Part shown: positions 35,361-46,100 of the stretch, one piece after another
Numbering within the stretch: position 1 is the stretch's first letter
How the letters are laid out: each line of letters begins with the position of its first letter
Source of the DNA: Mercurialis annua
Lineage: Eukaryota; Streptophyta; Magnoliopsida; Malpighiales; Euphorbiaceae
DNA: 64,000 nt
Reading direction: 5' to 3'
Assembly (NCBI RefSeq): GCF_937616625.2
Contig: NC_065576.1
Location: forward strand, 32,638,628-32,702,627
Notes under the pieces: model-generated
What the model saw: the letters and a program-made list of their open reading frames with translations, nothing else
Told to the model about the DNA's origin: nothing
The model's database searches: none
Program-made: the position numbers and the translations under genes

Positions 35361-36252
35361 GAATTTTTGAATTTTCAATTATAGTCAAAACTTTAAATTT
35401 TACTTTTTAAAATCCAAACCTTTTAATTTTTATTAATTGCAATCAAAAGTTTATACTAACTCTTTTTATAAGTTAAACTATTTTTAATAATTTGGTCATA
35501 ATCATAGAAGATGTAAAGTTTGGATTTTAAAAAATAAAATTTAAAGTAAAGATTAAAGATGTAAAAAAATTTCTCTAAACTCTTTCTTTCTTTTCAGAAA
35601 TCCTAGCCGCAATAAGAGGGATTTTATTTTGGCCATTTTTTGGTTCAAAATTACCTCCCTACCTTATCGTTCTCGTATTTTGTTTATTTTGCGTCAATAA
35701 TCAAGGATTTGAGATCTGTTGGTATTTTTCTTTTCTCCTTTATGGATGTTTTGTCTTCCTTTGTGGAGTTATGGCTCTTAACCTTTATGGGTTTTACTAT
35801 TTCTTTAATGGAATTATCTACGGAGTGTAGATCTGAAGTGCTATCAGTAGAAATCTTATTTTTAATATTCTCTCAATCGGACTCATTCAAAGACCAGAGA
35901 GTCGATTTGTGTTTAAAATAACCTTCGAGTGGAGCGGACGGATCGCCGAGTTGCATATTCAAAGAGCTCCGTCAATGCTATTGAAGAAATTAGATATGAT
36001 TTTCTGTTATTTTACTAATGTTCTATTATACTTTTTGAATGTATTGATTTATTTTTAATTCAAAAAAAATATTACTAAAATTTTAGTTATAATTATAAAA
36101 AAAAAACTTTCAAATCGAATATAATTATAAAAATAAAAAGATTTGGTCATATTTGATAAAATGTATAAAAATTTAAATTTAAAAAATGATTAGAGGCCAT
36201 CAAAGTTTAATCATCAAAATATATACAACTTACGATTTGGATAGCTTGAAAT
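35361..36252. other. intergenic DNA with an inverted repeat
   Basis: Positions 35382-35555 form an inverted repeat with arms like CTTTAAATTTTACTTTTTAA and its complement, possibly an old MITE. A 93-codon + frame at 35640-35921 has no recognised domain and a hydrophobic, low-complexity composition. I see no gene here. Confidence 0.45.
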
Positions 36253-36910
36253 TAAATTATCCGAATTAAATGCTAGTAAGACCATGTTCCATTGTCAAAC
36301 TTCAAAGAGTTTGTTTTGGTGGCTTCAGTTGAAAATTAATTAGAATAATAAATAAGATTTGTTAAATGATGCAATCAAATCAAATGGAATTCATGAATTG
36401 AATCAAACCAATTTAATACCTGTCAATTTGGTCTGGTCGGGACACTACAAAAAATATTAAAATTCACAGCAAATATTTTTACTGCTAATGGTGATAAAAT
36501 TGTTACTATTAACATATAGCAACAAAAAAAAAATTGTGGCATGTTGCTGCTAATAAAACGTTGCCTTAAGTAATTGGTAACAAAATTTACTGTAAAATGC
36601 TGCTATAACTTAACTAATGGCAGCAACTTTTGAAATTAATGCTGCAAAATGTTTTTTAGAGGCGCGCGTTTCTTTTGTTGAAGTAAATACAAATGGTCTG
36701 ATTCCAACAAAAAAAAATTAGTTGCAAAAGAATTTGTTGCCAAATACAGAATTCCTTATAGTGGGAGATTATGAAAATTAAATAAATATAGACTAAAGTC
36801 TAAATTAATATATATGAAAGTACAAAATTATATAAATGTATGATTTATCAGTTTGGTTTAATTTATTTATATTTTAATACTAAAAATCTAACCAAATTAA
36901 CTAAAAAGTA
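36253..36910 (+). repeat. terpene synthase upstream region, duplicated at 61622-61900
   Basis: ATTATCCGAATTAAATGCTA, GTGGCTTCAGTTG and CATGAAAATTAAATAAATA-type blocks occur in the same order in both places. The two copies differ by small indels and by the CACTA MITE, present only here. Confidence 0.8.
36443..36763. mobile_element. CACTA-type MITE, 321 bp, in the terpene synthase upstream region
   Basis: It begins CACTACAAAAAATATT and ends CTTATAGTG, with a 3-bp target duplication GGA on both sides (36440-36442 and 36764-36766). The interior is non-coding, with repeated GTTGC/GCAAC words near the ends. The paralogous site at about 61806 lacks the element and has a single GGA. It ends about 360 bp before the start codon of the gene. 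Confidence 0.9.
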
Positions 36911-37005
36911 TTAAAATATACCAATTCAAGCCAAAAAAAAACAAAAAAACAAATCAAATTAAGTTTGATTTAGATTTGATTTTTGGTTCGGTTGAATTCA
37001 GAGGG

Positions 37006-37014
37006 CTATATATA
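37006..37014 (+). promoter_or_regulatory. probable TATA box of terpene synthase gene
   Basis: CTATATATA lies 110 bp before the start codon, a plausible distance for a plant promoter with a short leader. No start-site data are available. Confidence 0.55.
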
Positions 37015-37123
37015 CACAATGGTATAGCACTTAATTAGTAGAGAGCACGAGATACATACAAGTACAAGAAAAAAAAAACAGCATTTTCATAGAGATCTAG
37101 TTTTGAATTAATAGTATAGTACA

Positions 37124-40100
37124 ATGAGTGTTATAATTACTAAAAATGTGACTATGTCCTGCCCTAAGGTTCCCCTGGGATGGCGATCAAGATCATATCA
37201 GGCCACCCCTTGTATGCATTTTAATTCAGCGACCATCAAATGCCGCATTTCAACCATCCCAAACCGAACTCGAAAGGTTCCGGTTTTTTCTTCTTAAGTC
37301 GTTTTTCGGAAACTTTTATAAACAACTAACTATAGTACTAATATTATTTCATGGCAGGCTGATCAAAAACCGAAAAGTTTAGAAGAATTGCGAGAATGTA
37401 TGAGAAAAGAACTTGTTTCTTCGTCCAGTCCGACAACTACACTAAAGTTGATAGATTCAATCCAACGAATCGGAGTTGGATACCATCTCGAGGAAGAAAT
37501 TAATACGATACTCGAGAAATCAATGGAATGGAACGCGGGCGAAGATCTCTTTTCCACTGCACTTCGCTTCCGCTTGCTCAGGCATAACGGCTTTCCTGCT
37601 CAATCTGGTATAACAAGTTTGACTGAAGTATTTTCTTTAACTGTTGGAATAATTATTTAGTAAGATTCGGACGTATCAAATTAAAATTACTTCTCCAAAT
37701 AAAAATCTGGCATGCACAGATGTTTTCAGGAAGTTCATGAACAAGGATGGAAAATTCAAGGAATCTTTACGAAAAGAGGCGTCGGGTATGGTGAGTTTGC
37801 ATGAGGCATCGTACTTGGGCACAGTAGATGAAGATGAACTAGTGGAAGCCATGGAATTCACAAGAAGTTGCATAGGGTTGGATGTTCCTAGGCACCTGAG
37901 GATGCCAAGGTTGGAAGCTAGAAATTACATTCATCACTATAGCTTGCAAACCAACAACAACATAACTCTAAAAGAGTTGGCCATATTGGATTATAATCAT
38001 GTCCAATCACTCCATCGAAATGAGTTGGATGAGATTGTCAGGTGATCATGTCGTTTCACTTTTCTAGTAGGAATCATTTTCATCATCAAGACAACAAACA
38101 TGAAAAAAAATCATCTAAACTAAGTTAAAAAGAGGCTCTCCCGATGGTAGAAACTTCTCTCTGCCCGGATTCTGACTCGGCGGCCAATGATGACTCTGGC
38201 CGCGACACCAAAAAAGTAAAAAACCGATCTTCTTCCGAAGATGTTTCTGCTACGGCGGATGCCCCAGAAAAGGTTCTCGCCATGGACGTAGAAACCAGTT
38301 ATGACAAAGATAGTGGCGGAACCACCACCAAGGACAGCATTGATACTGAGATGGAAGAAGAGGCCAGCAAAAACGATTCTACTCCTCCTGAGAACCATAT
38401 CCGCCCGAGTGTATCATTTAAGGATACCCTCCTCAATGGTGAAAGATTAAACCTTGACGATATGAACACTGATGAAGTTTGCCTCAATCTCTCAGAAAAG
38501 GACATTGAAATTGGTAATGCAAAAGGAATCCCTGTCATTAACTTCTCTGACAGAATCCACAACTTGATAGCCCAAAACATGAAACTTTGTGTTATCGTTC
38601 GTCTTTTGGGAAAAACTATTGGTTATAGGACTCTCCTCAATCGTCTCCTCAAACTTTGGAAGCCGAAGGATTATCCTAGCCTTATCGATTTGGATAACAA
38701 CTTTTTCATGGTTCGATTTTATTCTACAGAAGATTATTCTAATGCACTGTCTGGAGGTCCTTGGGTTCTATTTGGTCACTATCTCACAGTTCAACCTTGG
38801 AACCCGTCCTTCTCTTCAGATAATACCACTGCCACTTCAGTTATGGCTTGGGTTCGCTTTCCTGGTCTTCCAGTCCAATATTACCATAATCATGTGCTTA
38901 AAGCCATTGCCTCCACTATTGGACACGTTATCAGGATTGATCACAACACTGAAGCTAAGGAGCGGGGAAAATTTGCGAGACTTGCCATCAACCTGGATTT
39001 AAAGAAGCCTCTAATCTCCAAAATCCTTATTGATGGCAGATTGCAAAAAGTCGAATACGAAGGCCTGCCCATTATTTGTTTCGAATGCGGAAGATATGGT
39101 CACAGGGAAAATTTGTGCCCTTTCAGCAAACAAATAGCTGAAGAACCCAACTCTCAACCTACGAACCCTCCGGTGGCCTCCATTCAAGCTCCGGTGGACA
39201 CGACAGAGGATTCATCCTTCGGGCCTTGGATGCAGGTGATGAACCGCAGAAGGAAACCTGATAATTATGGTAAGAAGACCGACCCCAATGGAAACAACTC
39301 CTCTGGCTCAAGATTCGCTTCTATCGCTGATTTGGTGGAAGAAAATCAGCAACCCAAATCTCTTGAAGGAAATAAAACTATTCACACCACAACGTTCACT
39401 TCCACAATAGCCAACAACGTGATTCCTGCTGATAAGAAATCTGCCTCTACGACTTCTACTAACAACAAAGGGAAGAATAAAGCCCAACTCACTGTCCAAA
39501 ACTTCAGGCCCATCTCTAAGACCCAACAGACTCAGCAGAATACTCTCACGCAATCCCACGCAACCCACGTTGCTTCTTCTTCCACGCCCAGCCCAGATGT
39601 TATCATCTCTCAGAATCTTCATGCTAGCAAAGCCACCGCCACTGCTGACCCCTCCCTGTCATCTGTCAAAATATCCTTAGACCCCTCTAAACATACTGCC
39701 GTTGCTGTTGTTACTAGTCCTGAAGTTACAGATCAAGCCATTCAGCTGAACAAACTTTCTCTTAGGGACAAATTCAATCCCAAAGGCCCGGATAAACCTC
39801 GCAACCAGTGGAGCGTCAAAATCAATAAAAATTCTAAAAGCAACGCGAAAACTAGGAAAAAGAAGGATGCTAACCTGCTTCCAAATTCCATCATTGAAGA
39901 CATCTTCACTGAAGCAGGCATCATGGCTAATGTGAATAACACTTCAGACCCAAGTTCTCTCATCGATTTTCAGACATCGAAAGGACAAGTTCCTAACGAA
40001 ATTAATGCTCCCCTATAATGGTGGTTGGTTGTATCTCTTCCCTTTATATATTTTTTTTAATGAATTTAAGTCTTTTCATTTGGAATTGCCAAGGAGCAGC

Positions 40101-43100
40101 AAGTAATGCTTTTTTTCGTACCTTTCGTTCTTTCCGTAACTGCTATAATCCTACTCTTGTTGTCTTAGTCGAACCTAGAATTGCAGGGATTAAAGCTGAC
40201 AACTTTATCCGCCGTTCTGGCTTTGATTTCTCTCATCGAGTAGAGGCTCAAGGTTTCTCGGGAGGGATTTGGCTTCTTTGGAACTCGAACATTAATGTTT
40301 CAGTGCTTCTCAATCACCGCCAATTCGTCCATGTTTCTATCAACTATAGTGATGGGGCTAACAACGGTCACTTCCTCTTCACTGCTGTTTATGGCAATCC
40401 TCACCCTCATCTCCGTCAAACTTTATGGAGAGAGCTCTCTTCCATTGGTTCTAGTATTTCTAATCCTTGGTTACTTGCAGGAGATTTTAATGCCATTCTT
40501 AACGCTAATGATAGGAGAGGAGGCTCTCGTATCAGAAATATTGGTTGTCCATCCTTTAATCAGTTTCTGAATATCAATTCTCTTACCCAAATTGATTTTG
40601 TTGGTCCAGGTTTCACTTGGAGGCGTGGAACTCTTTTCCAACGTCTGGATAGGGGCATCTGCAACAATAGCTGGCAGCAAACCTTCCCTGATGCTGTTAT
40701 CCATCACCTTCCGAGAATCCAATCCGATCACAGACCCATCCTCGTCAAGCTTAATGCTGGAAATCCTTCTGTTCCTTCGCAAAGACCATTCCGCTTCCTT
40801 GCGCCTTGGCTGACCCACCAGGATTTCCCGCTTTTAGTTAAAGATTGTTGGAACAATTATGATTCTATCAATAATAACATTGCTTCTTTTTCTAACAGGA
40901 TCAAAGACTGGAATTACAACACCTTCGGCAATGTGTTCAAGCAGAAGAAGACCCTCTTGGGCCGTATCAACGGAATTCAGAAATATCTCGATAATTATCC
41001 TTCCACCTTTCTTCGTAACCTGGAAATTCAGCTTAAAAAAGACTTGGATGAAATCCTCCTGCGGGAAGAAGCGATATGGCTGCAAAAATCTAGATCCAAC
41101 TGGATCATGTTCGGTGATCAAAACACGTCTTACTTTCATGCTAAAACTGTTGCTCGGAGAAAGAAAAATCGTATTCTTTCTCTAAAAATTGGTGATGGTA
41201 ACTGGTGCGAAGACCAAACTGAACTTCGTAACATGGCAGTTTCTTTTTTTACTGCTCTCTACACCGAAGATATTGGTAACAGACCTGTCTATCAAGTTCG
41301 TGGCTTCTTCCCCTCTCTTGACAACAATATGGTCCAGATGCTTAACAATAATGTCAGCAATGGTGAGGTCCACCAAGCACTCTTCCAAATGGACCCGTGG
41401 AAAGCTCCTGGAATCGATGGAATTCCGGCAGCCTTCTATCAAAATCAGTGGGCAACTGTCAGCACTTCGCTTTGCAACATGGTTCAGCGGGTTTTTACCG
41501 AGGGAAGTATGGATATCGATACTAATAAGACTCTAATTTCCCTTATTCCTAAATCTTCTAAACCCGCCACCATCAAAGATTTTCGGCCGATCAGTCTTTG
41601 CACTGTCATGTACAAACTGGTTACGAAGGTTATCACTAACCGTCTCAAACCTATGATGCCTCGTCTTATCAACCCTACGCAAGTCAGCTTCGTCGCCGGT
41701 CGCAATATCACTGACAACATCATCATTGCTCAGGAAGTAATTCACTCTATGCGCTGTAAAAAAGGAAAGGAAGGTTGGTTCGCTATCAAGGTTGACCTTG
41801 AGAAAGCTTTCGACCGGCTCAATTGGAACTTTATTGAAGACACGCTTTCTGATGCAGGCATTCCTACTCACCTCACTCGGGTTATTATGTCCTGCGTCTC
41901 GACTTCCCATTTAAATCTGCTCTGGAATGGTTCCATGTCTCAAGAATTTAAGCCTTCTAGGGGGATCCGTCAGGGGGATCCCCTTTCTCCTTATTTATTT
42001 ATTATGTGCATGGAACGCCTCTCCCATCGAATTGATTTAGCTATTTGTAGAGGAGAGTGGCAACCAATTAATTTGAACAAAAATGGGCCTAATCTCTCTC
42101 ACCTTTTTTTTGCAGACGATCTAGTGCTTTTTGGGAAAGCGAAGGATGATCAGGCCATCAATATCAAGACCATTTTGGATGATTTTTCAACTAGTTCCGG
42201 TCTGAATGTCAGCCTGTCAAAAACGAAAATTTTCTTCTCTTCTAATGTGGAATTCCAGCGTGCCGAGGCTATCAGTAACATGTTTGGTTTCAAAAGATCT
42301 AACGACTTGGGAAAGTACCTTGGAGTTCCTCTTCTTCACTCGCGTGTCACTAAAGAAACCTACGCCTACATTTTAGACAAGATCCAACAAAAGCTCAATG
42401 GCTGGAACGCAAATCTTCTTTCTTTGGCCGGCAGGATAACTCTTGCTAAATCTGTGCTTATGGCTATTCCGGGGTACACTATGCAGACTACATCCCTTCC
42501 GAAAGGGCTTTGCGATAGCATTGATCGCGTTGTCCGTCAATTCATTTGGGGCAAAAAAGACGGATCTCGGAAACTCAGTCTTGTTAAATGGGAGGATATG
42601 TGCAAGCCTTGCAACTACGGTGGCGGAGGTATTCGTGAGCTGAATAAACAAAATAATGCGTTCCTTATGAAGATTGGCTTTGCCATCATCACTAGACCTG
42701 ATCTGTTTTGGGTCAAAGTTATTCGATCCAAATACAAGTGGAAGGACAATAATCCTCCTCCCAACGTCAAAGGTCGCTGTTCGACTATTTGGAGAAGCAT
42801 TTCCCATCTCTGGACTGACATATCCCGCGGTACTCATTGGGCCTTGGGAAATGGTAAGAGAATCAGCTTTTGGAGCGACTCTTGGCTTGGTGACCTCGGT
42901 CCTTTGAGGCTTCAAACCAACACCCTTCTTCAGGAATCTGACCTCGCCAAGAATGTGAATGACGTCGTTATTAACGGGAATTGGCACTGGGAATACTTCT
43001 CTAATATTCTCCCCTGCTCTGTTTTACTTCGCATCGCAGCGGTAAAGCCTCCTTCAAACTCCGATCCTGAGGATGAAATGTATTGGGGCCTCTCTAGCTC

Positions 43101-46100
43101 CGGTAACTTCAGTGTCAGCTCCGCGTACAAAGCTCAGGTCACGCTTTGCAGGGATGAAGATAGCATCAACTGGAAAGCTATTTGGAGATGGCCTGGAGCT
43201 CACAGAGTTCGTACCATGCTTTGGTTAACTGCTATTAATAAGCTTCTAACAAACAGTGAACGTAGCAGAAGGCACTTGACTAGCGATGAGTCATGCGAAA
43301 TCTGTGGCTGCGGCATTGAGGATAGGGATCACACTCTTCGTCTTTGTATTTTTGCTAGGGAAGTGTGGACAAAATTAATTCCTTCAACCTCTGTTCATAA
43401 TTTTTTCAGCTTGCCCTTTGATCTTTGGTTCTCTAAAAACTTGCAGGTAAAAGACATTGATGATGGCGAGAAGTGGCTTATCACCTTTGGCCTCACCTGC
43501 TGGTCTTTATGGAATCATCGGAATAACTTCATCTTTAATAATGATCGGTGCAGCTCTGAGATGCTCGTTCAATCTATCCTCCAGATGGTTCACTACACGG
43601 TTTCCGCCAAGAAGTTCGCTAGCCTGTCCAATCCTGGATTAAAGTTAAAATCTGAGCATCTTATTGGTTGGGATCCCCCACCTGAAGGTTGGGTGAAAAT
43701 TAACACAGACGGAGCGGTTAGAAATCTTGAGAACATAGCAGCTGCTGGTGGGTTAGCACGCTCCAGTTGTGGTGCTTGGCTTTTCGGGTTCAGTAGGAAT
43801 ATTGGTGTTTGTTCGGTCCTTCAAGCTGAGCTTTGGGGTGCGCTGGACGGGTTAGAAGCTGCCTGGAATCACGGCTTCAGACATGTTATTTTAGAAATGG
43901 ACAGCAAACTCGGTGTTGACAGCCTAAAGAATGAGGATAACTGCATTAATAGCAACACGAACATTCGAAGGGCTATCAGAAATTTGATCAACAAAGACTG
44001 GTGTGTTTCCATCCGTCACATTCACAGGGAAGGGAACCGTGTTGCTGATCGTATGGCCAATATCGGATTCTCCCACCATGTGGGGCTGCTGCATTATGAT
44101 AACATCCCGAAGGGTATCTATAGCTTCATTACTGATGACAACGCCGGGGTCTCTATTCCCCGTATGTGTAGAAGCTTGTAGCCTTCTCCTTGTTCTGGCC
44201 TTGGCCTATCTCTGTGATCAAAAAAAAAAAAGACAAGAGTATAAATCCCATTTTTTTATCTTTTAAAGATTAAATAAATTATTATATTAATAATTGTTTA
44301 AATAAGAGACCAAATGTCGTAAAAAGGCCAAACTTTTCACAAAAGTCCCGACCTTTCAATTTTGTCGATTTTGGCCAAAAACTGATTATTTGGTTTCACA
44401 AAAGTCCTGACCTTTCAATTTTGTCGATTTTGGCCAAAAATAGATTATTTGGTTTCACAAAAGTCCCGACTTTCAATATATGTGCATGCCATGTAGGCGC
44501 CACATAGGCAAATTGAAATCAAATTGAGAGTTGGCCACAATTGAAACCAAATAATCTGTTTTTGGCCAAAATCGACAAAATTGAAAGGTTAGGGACTTTT
44601 GTGAAACTTTTATAAAAAGTTTGGCATTTTTACGACATTTGGCCTAAATAAGAAAGAGAATTGTAAATTAAAACACAAACTTTACCCTAATTGGCAATTG
44701 CAATATGAACTTTAAAACTTGGCAAATTAGCAAATTGGTACACCAACTTTCATTTTTTGTCAAATCGGTACACCGAACTAGAAAAACACTAATGTGGATA
44801 TGTAATATATATACAACCACTTGTTGTTGTCGGTGTACTAGTTTGCCAAAAAATAAATTGGTGTATAATTTGCCAAGTTTCAAAGTTTGTGTTGTAATTA
44901 AAATTTAAAATAAAGTTCGTGTATTAATTTGCAATTAAACCAATAAGAAATTAGCATTTTATTCAAACAATCTATATTTGAAATAATTATTTCGAAACAA
45001 TAAAAAAATATAATTTTTTTATGAACTAAAAAAAATTCTAAATTGTAAGAAATATGTATAAATGAATTTTGTAACATCAAATTACATATGGGCAAAATGA
45101 ACTTATCTACCCACAACTATTGAGATTTTGCCAAATATACTATAATCTTCAAAAAATTACAGGATCAAACTAACACAACTTTTTGTTTGCAAGACATTTA
45201 TCGATCTCAATATAATTACAAATATATCAATTAATTTTATTTTATTTTATGAATATATCAATTAATTTAATCATTTTAATTATTGATCAGTCGAATTCAA
45301 TAGTCGTATTCTGATTTGCATATTTAGGTGGTGGAAACAGTTGGGATTGGTGGAGAAGCTTGGTTTTGGGAGAGATAGACCACTGGAATGCTACCTTTGG
45401 ACTGTGGGAATATTTCCAGAGCCGTATAATTCAATTTGCCGTATCGAATTAACAAAAACAATTGCAATCTTACTAGTTATTGATGATATTTTCGACACTT
45501 ACGGCTCATTACCTGACCTAATTCTCTTCACCGACGCCATTCGAAGGTTTGCACATAATTTTTACATATTTAATTAGTAGCGATATTACAAAATTGATCT
45601 CTGACAATGTTATTGGCATAATTTAGGTGGGATCTTAATGCAATGGAATCACTTCCAGAGTATATGAAGATATGTTATATGGCATTGTACAACACTACTA
45701 ATGACATTGCGTATATTATTCTTAAACAACATGGATTCACCATTGTTTCTCACTTAAAAAAAACGGTAAATGTTCAATAAACACCTATTTAGAATCAATT
45801 TACGTATTTCAAGAAATTAAAAAGTGTGTTTGGAATTTTGAATTTGAGTTTTCAAAACAAACTTGTACCAAATTGGATAATTTTTATGCATTTAAGCCAA
45901 AAAAGACTATGTTAGAAAGAAATTTAATGAAACAAAAAGAACTGAAATTAAATTTTTTGATTTTTCAAAACAAACCGAAATAAATAAAAATTTGAGGAAC
46001 TGGTTATTTCAAATTATACCAAATTGATCAGTACTGTCAGTTTTTCAATTAGGATATTTCAATTCGGTTTACATGGCAGCTATCCTAAAAACATTATATC

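Larger units (their letters stand above)
38090..44231 (+). mobile_element. LINE-B, L1-type, both ORFs open, in intron 3
   Basis: ORF1 (38144-40018) and ORF2 (40018-44181) are both uninterrupted, followed by a short 3' UTR and 12 As at 44220-44231. The 5' end lies between 38042 (intron start) and 38143, so the 5' UTR is at most about 100 bp and may be truncated. A weak candidate target duplication is AAGACAA, before (about 38088) and after the A tract. It is in the same orientation as the host gene. Confidence 0.88.

Noticed and set aside
35640..35921. 93-codon + frame between Tekay-like LTR and terpene synthase
   Set aside because: It is hydrophobic and low complexity, with no motif, no splice context and no support as a gene.
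40471..42987. Several 60-204 codon frames on the minus strand of LINE-B ORF2
   Set aside because: They are antisense shadows of a long, clearly real coding sequence.
38088..44240. AAGACAA as the LINE-B target duplication
   Set aside because: It is only seven bases and its spacing from the ORF1 start is uncertain; recorded as weak and not listed as a feature.
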